Assembly (NCBI GenBank): GCA_947649575.1 | Contig: CANSRZ010000004.1 | Location: forward strand, 1 to 64,000 | Reading direction: 5' to 3' | Length of the DNA: 64,000 nt | From: an uncultured Clostridia bacterium | GTDB lineage: Bacteria > Bacillota > Clostridia > Christensenellales > UBA1242 | Shown here: positions 34,943 through 43,304 of the stretch, one piece after another | Layout of the letters: each line of letters starts with the position of its first letter | How positions within the stretch are numbered: the stretch's first letter is position 1 | Program-made: the position numbers and the translations under genes | The notes under the pieces: generated by a model | Told to the model about the DNA's origin: nothing | The model's database searches: none | The model's input: only the letters and a program-made list of their open reading frames with translations

Positions 34943-36127
34943 ATGGATAGAGATTTAATCAACACTTCATTTGTTAAAATCAAAGTTGTTGGTGTCGGCG
35001 GAGCAGGAAACAACGCTATTAATCGTATGATTGACGCTGGCGTTAGTTCAGCAGAGTTCGTTGCTGTGAACACTGACAAGCAAATTCTTTTGCTTAGCAA
35101 GGCTGAAACAAAACTTCAAATTGGCGACAGACTCACTGGCGGACTTGGAGCGGGCGCTAAGCCTGAAATTGGTCAAAAGGCTGCCGAAGAAAGCAAAAAT
35201 AATATCACTGAAATGCTTAAAGGCACAAATCTTTTGTTTATCACTGCTGGAATGGGTGGCGGAACTGGAACTGGTGCTGCTCCTGTTATTGCTCAGATTG
35301 CAAAGGAAATGGGCATTTTGACAATTGCAGTTATTACAAAACCATTTGATATTGAGGGACCGACAAGAGCTAAAAACGCTGCTGAGGGTCTTGAAAATCT
35401 GAGAAAATATGTTGACGCACTTGTAGTTATTCCAAATCAAAAACTTTTGCAAGTTGTTCCTAAGAAAACTCCTTTAACTGAAAGCTTCCGTTATGCTGAC
35501 GATGTTCTTCGTCAAGGCGTTCAAGGCATTTCTGACCTTATCGTTTTCCCTGGTCTTATCAACCTTGACTTTGCTGATGTTTCAACTATTATGAAAGACA
35601 AAGGTCTTGCTCATATGGGCATTGGCTATGGCACTGGCGATAACAAAGCGCTTGACGCTGTTAAGCAAGCTGTTGCAAGTCCTCTTCTTGAAACAACAAT
35701 TGAGGGCGCTACTGGGCTTCTTATCAACATCAAGGGTGGCAATGATTTAACCCAAGATGACCTTTCAGAAGCTGCTGCACTTGTTCGTGAAGTTGTTGAC
35801 GAAAACTGCAACATTATTCTTGGAACAAGTATTGATGAAAATATGCATGACGAGGTTGAAATCACTTTGATTGCAACAGGTTTCCCTTTGGCAACTTTGG
35901 AGGAGGAAAAGTCTAAAGAAGTTGAAAACGCAAGACGTCTTGGCAATCTTGCAACAGATAAAAAGGACACTGGCAGAAATATCTTTGCTGGAATGGCGCA
36001 AGCCAAAGCAGAAGAGAAGCCAGAGGTTTCTGTAAATCCTGCAAATGACACAACTTCTTCAAGAGTGAACGTAAACACTTCTGTTCCACCATGGATTGAT
36101 AAACTTAGAAACAAAAACAAAAAATAA
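34943..36127 (+). CDS. ftsZ: Cell-division protein FtsZ
   Basis: 394 residues. Tubulin-like GTPase forming the Z ring. [14 protein letters not shown] at the N-terminus, tubulin signature [13 protein letters not shown] (from about 104), [15 protein letters not shown]7-loop NLDFADV, and IATGF. A variable linker (about 315-375) ends in [11 protein letters not shown], the conserved C-terminal peptide that binds partners such as FtsA. ATG after AAAGGAGATATGTT. Confidence 0.98.
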   Translation: MDRDLINTSFVKIKVVGVGGAGNNAINRMIDAGVSSAEFVAVNTDKQILLLSKAETKLQIGDRLTGGLGAGAKPEIGQKAAEESKNNITEMLKGTNLLFITAGMGGGTGTGAAPVIAQIAKEMGILTIAVITKPFDIEGPTRAKNAAEGLENLRKYVDALVVIPNQKLLQVVPKKTPLTESFRYADDVLRQGVQGISDLIVFPGLINLDFADVSTIMKDKGLAHMGIGYGTGDNKALDAVKQAVASPLLETTIEGATGLLINIKGGNDLTQDDLSEAAALVREVVDENCNIILGTSIDENMHDEVEITLIATGFPLATLEEEKSKEVENARRLGNLATDKKDTGRNIFAGMAQAKAEEKPEVSVNPANDTTSSRVNVNTSVPPWIDKLRNKNKK

Positions 36128-36300
36128 CAAGCCTAACGCTTGGCGACTGTCTTATAGCTATTTTTAAATCCAAACCGCATTCGTTCATAGCAACCAGTTG
36201 TTGCACGACTGTCTTATGGGCAGATTCAGACAAAAACTTTGTTCGTTCATAACAAGCCTAACGCTTGGCGCGAACCAAATGTTTGACGAGTGTCTGCATA
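36128..36300 (+). repeat. Tandem array of 62-bp hairpin modules after ftsZ
   Basis: Stems at 36128 (CAAGC-ctaac-GCTTG), 36190 (GCAAC-cagtt-GTTGC), 36253 (CAAGC-ctaac-GCTTG) and 36272 (GAAC-caaat-GTTT, directly abutting), giving periods of 62 and 63 bp. Tails read GCGACTGTCTTATAG, ACGACTGTCTTATGG and ACGAGTGTCTGCATA. Downstream to 36540 there are degenerate pieces (GTGCCATTGGCAC at 36368, CCCAAGCGATTGACGAG at 36508) and no gene. Confidence 0.8.
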
Positions 36301-36547
36301 CTGTATTTTAAAAAAACCTAATTTATTCTTTAAAAGAAAACATAACTGTTTTCTTGCATGCCTAAACAAATAGAAAGTGCCATTGGCACACGCTTGGCGA
36401 TTGCGAGAATGAATAGGGAATAAGCTTGTTGCGCTAGTTTATTAGCGACCAGACAAAGTACTGATTTGTTATGTTTGAAAATAAAATTAATCCGTTTATG
36501 AAAGACCCAAGCGATTGACGAGTTATAAATGTAAATACTTTATAAAT

Positions 36548-36572
36548 AAAAAGTGGCAATGCCACTTTTTTT
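36548..36572 (+). terminator. Terminator before spoIIGA
   Basis: AAAAAGTGGC-AAT-GCCACTTTTTTT; probably ends the ftsA-ftsZ transcript. Confidence 0.88.
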
Positions 36573-36622
36573 GTTGCCTAAAACTTTTTGACTTTTAACA
36601 AGATAAGTGATTTTAACTTTTT

Positions 36623-36669
36623 TTTCGTCAATTTTTGCTTAGGATGCGATGTTTATAATTTTGTATAAT
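36623..36669 (+). promoter_or_regulatory. Putative spoIIGA promoter, possibly Spo0A-dependent
   Basis: TATAAT occurs at 36654 and again at 36664. TTGCTT at 36635-36640 lies 23 bp before the second. TTTCGTCAA (36623-36631) resembles a Spo0A box. B. subtilis spoIIG uses a sigma-A promoter with an over-long spacer bound by Spo0A, so the resemblance is suggestive only. Confidence 0.35.
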
Positions 36670-36688
36670 TGCTATGTAAGGAGAAATT

Positions 36689-37498
36689 ATGAAAATTTTG
36701 ATTGAACTTAGTTTGATTATAAATATTTTGGTCAATTTTTTTATCCTTAAATGTACAAGTGCCAGCTTGAAAATTAAGTGTAAGTTTGCTTTTCTTTCTT
36801 CCATGCTTGGCGCAATCATTGCTTTGATTGTTCCAATGTTCAACATCAGCGTTGTAGTAAATTTAATTATTCAAGTTTTGCTGTCAAGCGCAATGTGCCT
36901 GATTTGTTTTGAAATCAAGCCATTTAAAAAGTTCTTGGTGACTTATGCAATTTTCTTTGGCTATACTTTTATGTTTGGCGGAGCATGTTACGCTGTCAGC
37001 AATGTGTTCGGACAAATTCCGCTTGTGGCAGTTTTGTGCGTAGCAGGTGTTGGCTATATTATCAGCCAACTTGTAATCAAATATCAAAACAAAATTAAGA
37101 GGCTTAGGCAGTTTTCTTTTAAGGTCGTTTTGCATGTTGGTGAAAAAATTATTGAGGAAGAGGGCTTTTTGGATAGTGGCAATGTGCTTTATGACCCAAT
37201 TACAAACAAGCCAATAATTTTGATAACCTATGATGTTTTCAGTCAACTATATTCGGACATCAACTATGTAACTGCCTATTGTAAGCAGGTTGACACCAAA
37301 AAAATAGGCAATGCGCATTATGTTAAAATCAACACGGTTGCAAGCGGAACATCCATTTTGGTGTTTACGGCAAAGCAGTTAGAGATTTTTGAGGGGGAGC
37401 AAAAGCGTAATTTTGAAAATGTTTCGGTAGGGTTAAGTTTTTCTGGATTTGATAAAGCTTTGGGCAAAAAAATATTATTACATCGAGAATTTGCTTAA
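36689..37498 (+). CDS. spoIIGA: Sporulation sigma-E factor-processing peptidase SpoIIGA
   Basis: 269 residues. Membrane aspartic protease that cleaves pro-sigma-E in the mother cell after SpoIIR signalling. Five or so N-terminal membrane helices (residues 5-130) and a C-terminal cytoplasmic protease domain with the catalytic motif EGFLDSGNVLYDP, Asp at 162, followed by KPIILITYDVF. A late VGLSFSGF segment is also typical. ATG after AAGGAGAAATT. The target sigE follows after 12 bp. Confidence 0.94.
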   Translation: MKILIELSLIINILVNFFILKCTSASLKIKCKFAFLSSMLGAIIALIVPMFNISVVVNLIIQVLLSSAMCLICFEIKPFKKFLVTYAIFFGYTFMFGGACYAVSNVFGQIPLVAVLCVAGVGYIISQLVIKYQNKIKRLRQFSFKVVLHVGEKIIEEEGFLDSGNVLYDPITNKPIILITYDVFSQLYSDINYVTAYCKQVDTKKIGNAHYVKINTVASGTSILVFTAKQLEIFEGEQKRNFENVSVGLSFSGFDKALGKKILLHREFA

Positions 37499-37510
37499 AA
37501 AGGAGGTAAA

Positions 37511-38245
37511 ATGAGCATAATTTGGATTAAATTTAAGATATTTTTATATAATCTTTTTCACAAAGGCAGAAAATTAAATTTAAGAAATATAGTTTGTTTT
37601 GTCTGTGGCAATGAGGAATTGCCTCGGCCGCTTAGTGACGATGACGAAACTAAACTGCTTTTAGAAAAAGAAAATGGAGTGCCAGGTGCAATTGAAAAAC
37701 TAGTAGAACACAACCTGAGGCTTGTTGTGTATATCGCTAAAAAGTTCGACGGTGCAGGCATTGAGTTTGAAGATTTGATTTCGATTGGTGCAATTGGATT
37801 GATTAAGGCGGTTAAAACTTTTAATATGGACAAGAAAATCAAACTTGCAACCTATGCTTCGCGTTGTATTGAAAATGAAATTTTAATGCAATTACGCAAA
37901 CTTTCCAAAGTTAAGCAGGATATAAGTTTGGAAAAACCATTGTTCGATGACGGTGACGGCAATGAAATGCTTGTGGCGGATGTAATTGTTAATGAGGAAG
38001 ACAGCGTGGATAAATCAATGGATTTATCGGCTGATAAAAAAATTGTTTATGACTTGATTTCAAATTTGAACACACGTGAGCAAGAGATTATGATTCTCCG
38101 CTTTGGACTTGCAGGACAGGATGAGCTAACTCAGCGCGAAGTTGCGGATAAGCTTGGAATAAGCCAAAGTTACATTTCTCGTATTGAGAAAAAAATCTTA
38201 GCAGATATGAAAACTAAACTTGAAAAACAATCTTATTATTATTAA
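37511..38245 (+). CDS. sigE: RNA polymerase sporulation sigma factor E (pro-sigma-E)
   Basis: 244 residues. First mother-cell sigma factor. An N-terminal pro-sequence of roughly 30 residues with a hydrophobic/amphipathic stretch (IIWIKFKIFLYNLF) precedes GNEELPRPLS, where SpoIIGA would cut. Region 2 has NLRLVVYIAKKF, EDLISIGAIGLIKAVKTF and KLATYASRCIENEILM. Region 4 ends REVADKLGISQSYISRIEKK with the helix-turn-helix. ATG after AGGAGGTAAA. Normally followed directly by sigG; here a GLUG gene intervenes. Confidence 0.97.
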   Translation: MSIIWIKFKIFLYNLFHKGRKLNLRNIVCFVCGNEELPRPLSDDDETKLLLEKENGVPGAIEKLVEHNLRLVVYIAKKFDGAGIEFEDLISIGAIGLIKAVKTFNMDKKIKLATYASRCIENEILMQLRKLSKVKQDISLEKPLFDDGDGNEMLVADVIVNEEDSVDKSMDLSADKKIVYDLISNLNTREQEIMILRFGLAGQDELTQREVADKLGISQSYISRIEKKILADMKTKLEKQSYYY

Positions 38246-38271
38246 AAATTGCCAATCGGCATTTTTTTTAT
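38246..38271 (+). terminator. Terminator of spoIIGA-sigE
   Basis: Short stem TGCC-aatc-GGCA flanked by A5 and T8; weak but well placed just after the stop. Confidence 0.55.
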
Positions 38272-38475
38272 TTCTTGCTGTCAAGGTGCCAATGGCACAT
38301 TTTAGGGAATAAAAAGAAAGTGGCATTGACACATAGCTCCAACGTTAATTAATAAAAAACCCGCGAAGCCTGATATTGGCGGAAACGAAAAAAAGTTTGA
38401 ACTTTCTTTTAATTTTAGTTAACGACTCCCTCGTGTCAAAAATCCATAAATAACCTGCGAAGCCTTGCTTTGTTC
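38272..38475. repeat. Degenerate promoter-upstream sequence and palindromes
   Basis: No gene seen. Holds GTGCCAATGGCAC (38287-38299) and an AAAGTGGCATTGACACA block like one at 2320. It also has an older, decayed copy of the block that precedes the poly-G promoters (GCGAAGCCT at 38363, GGAAACGAAAAAAAGTTT as at 4629, CTCGTGTCAA at 38429). Confidence 0.5.
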
Positions 38476-38545
38476 CCGTGTCAACTGAAAATAATTTAAC
38501 TTTGTTTAAGAATTAGTTGACACGGGGGGGGGATTTGCTATACTG
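38476..38545 (+). promoter_or_regulatory. Poly-G promoter with inverted repeat, GLUG gene 38658
   Basis: Perfect inverted repeat CCCGTGTCAACT (38476-38487) and AGTTGACACGGG (38516-38527), 28-bp centre. TTGACA at 38518-38523 lies in the right arm. Then C, nine G (38525-38533), ATTTGC and TATACT at 38540-38545, spacer 16 bp. Confidence 0.78.
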
Positions 38546-38657
38546 ATTTTGAAAATATAATTCAATTGTAAAAATAATCCAAAAATAGCGTAATTCATTA
38601 TGAAATTTTTGATAAAAATGCTACAATTGGTTTATGATAAAGTTGGAGGTCTAACCT

Positions 38658-41015
38658 ATGAAAAAATCTTTAAATAAAAAGAAATTAACCTCATGGCTGG
38701 CAGGCGGACTATCAGCCCTCGGTGTATTGGCCTTAACCTGTGGCTTAGTCTTTGGTCTGGATGAGGCTTTGGATAAAAAAGAAACAAATGGAATAACTGA
38801 ATTTGACACATGGTCAAATGTATTTGTTGGTGAGTTATACAATGGAGATAACAAATTTAATTCAAGTTTTAATCAGTTAATGCAGTATCTTTCGGGAGAT
38901 TCAACGGCATCGGCATCAAATATGAATAAAATATCGACAATGGCAACAACAAAAAGCAATGCTTCTGTTTTTCGTGATAAGGCTATAGCAGATAAAACCT
39001 CTGGTTTAGATATTACAGTAACTTTGGGAGGTTTGAAATGGCAGGCTATGTATTTGTCAAAAGATAAAGATAATAATGACATACTGACATTATGGTTATC
39101 TAATAGTAATCAAGCTGCATTTGTAGAACGAGATTCAACAGAAGGGAATTATCATGGTTTTATTAACGGAGGGCTTTACTCAAGTTGGTCAGGCAACTGG
39201 TATAATGAAGATGCTTCAATTGCATATCCGTCAAATATGTATGGAACAAGTTATGTTCGAGCAATTACATTAAATAATGGTGGTTTATGGACAGAGGGCT
39301 CTGGTAACACAACGAACATTAATAGTTATGAAGCAGAAAAAAGCTATAGCAGTGTTTTTGCACCATTTACAATGGGAGAACTTGCAGAATATATTGTAAC
39401 ACCAGAGAATATATCTTGGCAAGAATATCAAAGCGGTAAAGATACGCAAAACACTAACAATAATAATTCAAATGATGCATGGTCAAACAGTATGCCAGAT
39501 AATGGATTTTATTCATCTAGTTGTAATTATGCTCATAAAAATGGTAATGATAATTGGAAAAATGACAAACTTTGGCTACCAAGTATTACTGAGGTAGGTA
39601 GACCAGGTTACACGACGGGTATATGGGGAGTTTCTACTGATCAACTTATGAATTATGATGGTTCTACAAGTTCTTCAATTGGCAATGTAGGCGTTTTTCA
39701 AAAATCATCTTTCCCAGGCTCATTATTGCGTTCTGGTGGCAGTAATAGTGCTTTTAGAAACTCTGTGATTGCAACAAATGCTCTATCACTTTATAGTGTT
39801 TATGTACATAATTCTTATGCTGTACGGCCAGCGCTTCATCTCAATTTGACAAAAATAGCTCCGAATGTTTTACCTCCAACAAATTGGAATGAAATTGCAG
39901 ACACTTCATGGTCTGGTGAAGGCACTGAGGCAAGCCCTTATCTCGTTGACTCGGCTGAAAAGTTGGCGGGGCTGGCAGCTAAGTGCGTTAACAATGATTT
40001 GCTGGAGGGTAAATATTTTAAACAAACTGCCGATATCTCGCTCGGCGGCTATGACTGGACTCCGATTGGACTAAATTCTTCAAAAGCATTCAAGGGAATA
40101 TATGATGGCGGCGGCTATCATATAAGTAATATTATTTTGAATGAATTAAGTACAGGCGACTTAGGTTTGTTTGGATATGTAAGTTCTGTAATCATTAAAA
40201 ATGTAAATATAGTTGAATGCTATTTAAAAAACCAATCATCTGATTATGTTACAGTTGGCTCAATAGCTGGATATTTAGCTCAAGGTGGAATTATTGAAAA
40301 CTGTTCATCAAATGCAAAAATAAAAGTAGGTAGTGAGGCAACATATGTATGTGCTGGTGGAATTGTTGGCGCTGCAGGAACTGACACAAATGTTGAAAAT
40401 TGTGTTTTTACTGGGACTATAAATATTATGACAGCAAATTCTCAAGTAGGTGGAATTGCAGGCTATTTTGATAGTGTTAATAATTATATTAAGAATTGTA
40501 ATGTAACGAGTGCTAGTATCACAGGTGGAACTTGCGGTGGAATTGTTGGCAGTTTAGGAGAAAACTCAAAAGTAAAACTTTGTATGCTTTCTGGAGTGGC
40601 TATTGAGGGGTTTAGTAGAGTTGGAGGTGTGGCAGGACAGTCTCGTGCAAACAGCGTTATTGAAAGCACTTTGATTAGAACAAATATTTATATTGATGAT
40701 AACTCAATTAGTACAGGTGGTGTGGTTGGCTTTTTGCTTGGAGCTACAACAATTACAAATTGTTCAGTTTTGAGTGGAAGCAACTTTGATATTGAAGTTT
40801 TCTATGGCGGTGAAACAGTGCCAACAATTAATAATTGCTATGGAATTATGAATACCTCAAAAGTTTATAAAGGTACAGACTTCTCAGGTTTTGGAATTGT
40901 CGCTGGCATGAACAATGGCTTGCCTATGCAGAGAGAGTTGTTCTTTATGGCTGAGGTTGCTCCTACTTTTGATGTTGGTTGGTTTGCAGAAAACGGATTT
41001 ACTAAGGTCGCATAA
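38658..41015 (+). CDS. GLUG-repeat surface protein with DUF6273-type domain
   Basis: 785 residues. N-terminal leader KKSLNKKKLTSWLAGG, then a hydrophobic stretch ending GLVFGLDEA, nearly the leader of the gene at 4883. Residues about 60-395 form a domain unlike the other paralogues: LGGLKWQAMYLSKD, LTLWLSNSNQAAF, DKLWLPSITEVG and the ending YAVRPALHLNL, as in DUF6273 proteins. A GLUG region follows from about 410 (SGEGTEASPYLVDSAEKLAG), and the family C-terminal block LPMQRELFFMAE near the end. ATG after GGAGGT (38645-38650). It sits between sigE and sigG. No sorting signal. Function unknown; surface location inferred. Confidence 0.87.
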   Translation: MKKSLNKKKLTSWLAGGLSALGVLALTCGLVFGLDEALDKKETNGITEFDTWSNVFVGELYNGDNKFNSSFNQLMQYLSGDSTASASNMNKISTMATTKSNASVFRDKAIADKTSGLDITVTLGGLKWQAMYLSKDKDNNDILTLWLSNSNQAAFVERDSTEGNYHGFINGGLYSSWSGNWYNEDASIAYPSNMYGTSYVRAITLNNGGLWTEGSGNTTNINSYEAEKSYSSVFAPFTMGELAEYIVTPENISWQEYQSGKDTQNTNNNNSNDAWSNSMPDNGFYSSSCNYAHKNGNDNWKNDKLWLPSITEVGRPGYTTGIWGVSTDQLMNYDGSTSSSIGNVGVFQKSSFPGSLLRSGGSNSAFRNSVIATNALSLYSVYVHNSYAVRPALHLNLTKIAPNVLPPTNWNEIADTSWSGEGTEASPYLVDSAEKLAGLAAKCVNNDLLEGKYFKQTADISLGGYDWTPIGLNSSKAFKGIYDGGGYHISNIILNELSTGDLGLFGYVSSVIIKNVNIVECYLKNQSSDYVTVGSIAGYLAQGGIIENCSSNAKIKVGSEATYVCAGGIVGAAGTDTNVENCVFTGTINIMTANSQVGGIAGYFDSVNNYIKNCNVTSASITGGTCGGIVGSLGENSKVKLCMLSGVAIEGFSRVGGVAGQSRANSVIESTLIRTNIYIDDNSISTGGVVGFLLGATTITNCSVLSGSNFDIEVFYGGETVPTINNCYGIMNTSKVYKGTDFSGFGIVAGMNNGLPMQRELFFMAEVAPTFDVGWFAENGFTKVA

Positions 41016-41054
41016 AAGTGGTATGAGTTTTTCAGTTGTTTAAACATTAAATTT

Positions 41055-41087
41055 AAAGGTGCTTATGTAAAATAAGCACTTTTTTTG
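41055..41087 (+). terminator. Terminator of GLUG gene 38658
   Basis: AAGGTGCTTAT / ATAAGCACTTT with T7; separates this gene from sigG. Confidence 0.88.
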
Positions 41088-41156
41088 TCGAATTGGGGAG
41101 GCGGTTGTATAGTTTTTGAAAAGAAGCCAAACATATCTTTTGATATGGAGGGTTTT

Positions 41157-41945
41157 ATGGGTGCCAGGGTTTTTATTGCGGGCGTTGATACTTCTAAACT
41201 ACCAAAGGTTAAAAATGATGATTTGATTGAAATGATGAAAAAGGTTAAGGCGGGCGATCAGGTTGCTAGGGATAATTTTGTGGTGGCAAACTTAAGGCTT
41301 GTGCTTTCTGTTGTTCACAGATTTGGCGGTTACGGTGAAAAAGCTGATGATATGTTTCAGGTGGGTTGTGTCGGACTTATGAAAGCGATTGACAATTTTG
41401 ATGAAACCTTAAATGTGCGATTTTCCACCTATGCGGTGCCAATGATTATTGGCGAAATCCGCAGATATTTGCGAGATAACAATTCTGTTAGGGTATCAAG
41501 GAGTTTGCGTGATGTGGCATACAAAGCTTTGCAAGCAAAGGAAGAACTTTCAAAAAACAATTCTTCTGGCGAGCCAAGTATTGAAGAGATTGCAAAGCAT
41601 ATTGAGGTATCTCCTAAAATGGTGACCTTTGCCTTGGATGCAATAAGCGAAACACTGTCTTTAAGCGACCCTGTTTATAACGATGGCGGAGATACAATTG
41701 CGCTTATGGATCAAATTGCAGACACAAAAAACACTGACGAGGCTTTGCAAGAAAAAATTTCAATCAAGGATGCTATTAAGACCTTGTCAGTTCGTGAAAA
41801 AGAAATTTTGTTGATGAGATATTATGTTGGTAAAACGCAGATGGAGGTCAGCGAAGAGATTGGCATAAGCCAAGCGCAGGTTTCGCGTCTTGAAAAAAAT
41901 GCGCTTCAATCGATTGAGCAGTATCTTAAGGTTACTGAAGTTTAA
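41157..41945 (+). CDS. sigG: RNA polymerase sporulation sigma factor G
   Basis: 262 residues. Late forespore sigma factor. The N-terminal FIAGVDTSKLP is the sigma-G hallmark bound by its regulators. Region 2: NLRLVLSVVHRFGG, DDMFQVGCVGLMKAIDNF, FSTYAVPMIIGEIRRYLRDNN; then VRVSRSLRDVAYKAL, and region 4 with SEEIGISQAQVSRLEK. The ATG at 41157 follows ATGGAGGG; the ORF could extend to 41085, but that would start in the terminator of the previous gene. Followed by ymxH. Confidence 0.96.
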   Translation: MGARVFIAGVDTSKLPKVKNDDLIEMMKKVKAGDQVARDNFVVANLRLVLSVVHRFGGYGEKADDMFQVGCVGLMKAIDNFDETLNVRFSTYAVPMIIGEIRRYLRDNNSVRVSRSLRDVAYKALQAKEELSKNNSSGEPSIEEIAKHIEVSPKMVTFALDAISETLSLSDPVYNDGGDTIALMDQIADTKNTDEALQEKISIKDAIKTLSVREKEILLMRYYVGKTQMEVSEEIGISQAQVSRLEKNALQSIEQYLKVTEV

Positions 41946-41990
41946 TAAAAAATTGTCATATTATGTTTAAACATGTCATAAAATTAAGAT

Positions 41991-42278
41991 GTGGAAAGTT
42001 CATTTTTAGAGTTAAGGTGTAAAGAAGTTGTAAATGTTGTTGACGGCAGAAGGCTGGGACATATTGTTGATATGGTTTTTGACCTGGCGTCAGCACGAAT
42101 TCTGGGGCTTGTTGTGCCTGGTGAAAAATCTTTTTGGAATGTGTTCAAGAATGGCAATCAATTGTTTATTCCTTTTTCTTGCATTTGCAAAATAGGGGAT
42201 GATACAATTTTGGTGGAATTGCATTCTTCAGCACCACCTCAAAACCCATATATTTTATCAAGTCCGAAAAAAGAATAA
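41991..42278 (+). CDS. ymxH: YlmC/YmxH family PRC-barrel protein
   Basis: 95 residues. PRC-barrel fold: ELRCKEVVNVVDGRRLGHIVDMVFD and GLVVPGE, then FIPFSCICKIGDDTILVEL, as in the small sporulation-associated YlmC/YmxH proteins that often follow sigG in Clostridia. Start is GTG at 41991, just after an in-frame stop; the ribosome site is poor. A perfect palindrome ATGTTTAAACAT flanked by TGTCATA repeats lies at 41955-41981. Biochemical role unknown. Confidence 0.85.
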   Translation: MESSFLELRCKEVVNVVDGRRLGHIVDMVFDLASARILGLVVPGEKSFWNVFKNGNQLFIPFSCICKIGDDTILVELHSSAPPQNPYILSSPKKE

Positions 42279-42290
42279 GTGATTTATTGT

Positions 42291-42374
42291 TTACTTTTCT
42301 TTTAAAGAAAAGTAACAAAAGAATATTAAACAAAGCCCGTTACTGTTAAAATTGTAACAGTAACGGGCTTTGTT
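42291..42374. repeat. Composite hairpin element, two-module copy
   Basis: Module 1 TTACTTTTCTTT/AAAGAAAAGTAA (42291-42315), linker AAAAGAATATTAAA, then module 2, a perfect 20-bp stem AACAAAGCCCGTTACTGTTA (42329-42348) with its complement at 42355-42374 and a 6-nt loop. Modules 3 and 4 are absent. Lies just after ymxH and may act as a terminator. Confidence 0.8.
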
Positions 42375-42483
42375 GACATTAATTTTTAAATTTCCTAAAT
42401 CATTGCGAAAGCGTTAAGCTTTGTGTATCAATGGCACTTTTTATTTGTTAAGAACGGATACAATAATTGTCTAAAATATAGTT

Positions 42484-42511
42484 TGCTGACAGTCGTGCAA
42501 CATTTGGTTGC
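42484..42511 (-). repeat. 62-bp family hairpin module at the nrdR stop codon
   Basis: GCAAC-atttg-GTTGC at 42497-42511, preceded by the complement of ACGACTGTCAGC. On the nrdR strand the first stem base is the G of the TAG stop codon. Confidence 0.7.
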
Positions 42512-42954
42512 TACATGTCTTCAAGAAGTTTTTTGAATGATGTTATGTCCTTGAATTGACGATATACAGACGCAAATCGCACATATGCAACCTCATCAAG
42601 CTTTTTAAGCTCATCCATAACCATTTCACCAATTTCAGATGATTTGATTTCTTGCAAAAGTTGATTTTGGATGTTCTTCTCAATGTTTGTGATTACATTA
42701 TCAATTTGCACCATGCTTACAGGGCGTTTTTCACAAGCTTTGATAAGCCCGCTCTTAATTTTGCTTGCCTCAAATGGTTGACGAGAACCATCATTTTTGA
42801 TAACCAAAATTGGAGTTGTTTCAACAGTTTCATAAGTTGTAAAACGTCTGCCGCAATTTGAACATTCGCGACGACGACGAATTGAATTTGTTTCGTCAGT
42901 GCTTCTTGAATCTAAAACTTTGCTTTCTTCGCAACCACAATATATACATTTCAT
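42511..42954 (-). CDS. nrdR: Transcriptional repressor NrdR
   Basis: 147 residues. Represses ribonucleotide reductase genes, sensing ATP/dATP. Zinc ribbon CIYCG...CSNCGRRF at the N-terminus with RRRREC, then the ATP-cone ([24 protein letters not shown]) and the end [19 protein letters not shown] at 42954 (minus strand) after GAGGTAATAAATT. Stands alone on the minus strand, facing away from feoAB. Confidence 0.96.
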   Translation of the reverse strand: MKCIYCGCEESKVLDSRSTDETNSIRRRRECSNCGRRFTTYETVETTPILVIKNDGSRQPFEASKIKSGLIKACEKRPVSMVQIDNVITNIEKNIQNQLLQEIKSSEIGEMVMDELKKLDEVAYVRFASVYRQFKDITSFKKLLEDM

Positions 42955-43067
42955 AATTTATTACCTCTACAATATATTAGCATATTGTATAAAAATTCTG
43001 CAAGTAAATTTGGCATATTTTTGCGATTTTTGTCATGACTTTTTTGTTTTGTCCATATTTTTATTTT

Positions 43068-43304
43068 ATGTTAAACCTCAAAAATGCCAAAATCGGCAAA
43101 ATATACAATATAAAATCGCTTAGTGAGTATGCTTCTGAAAAAATTGTTAGGCGCTTGTTTGAACTTGGATTTACAAAAGGGCAATCCATAAAAGTTGTCA
43201 GAAAAAGCTTGCTTGGTCAAACAATTCTGATTGAAATAAGAGGATACACATTATCACTTAGAACAACCGTTGCAGAGGCTGTTTTGTTAGGAGAAAAATT
43301 ATGA
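43068..43304 (+). CDS. feoA: Ferrous iron transport protein A
   Basis: 78 residues from the ATG at 43068. SH3-like FeoA domain: KIGKIYNIKSL, VRRLFELGFTKGQSIKVVRKS, GQTILIEIRGYTLSLR, AEAVLLGE. FeoA acts with FeoB in Fe(II) uptake. An in-frame ATG at 43035 would add 11 hydrophobic residues; neither start has a good ribosome site, and the shorter product fits the family. The stop overlaps the feoB start by four bases. No clear Fur box was found upstream. Confidence 0.88.
   Translation: MLNLKNAKIGKIYNIKSLSEYASEKIVRRLFELGFTKGQSIKVVRKSLLGQTILIEIRGYTLSLRTTVAEAVLLGEKL

Noticed and set aside
36128..36300. Integron attC sites
   Set aside because: No integrase, no gene cassettes between modules, and no convincing RYYYAAC/GTTRRRY core pairs.
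41955..41981. Palindrome ATGTTTAAACAT flanked by TGTCATA repeats before ymxH as an operator
   Set aside because: Only one copy was seen and no regulator is nearby; such AT palindromes arise easily in this base composition.
42899..43123. 74-residue plus-strand frame between nrdR and feoA
   Set aside because: It overlaps the nrdR start and feoA in other frames and has no coding character.
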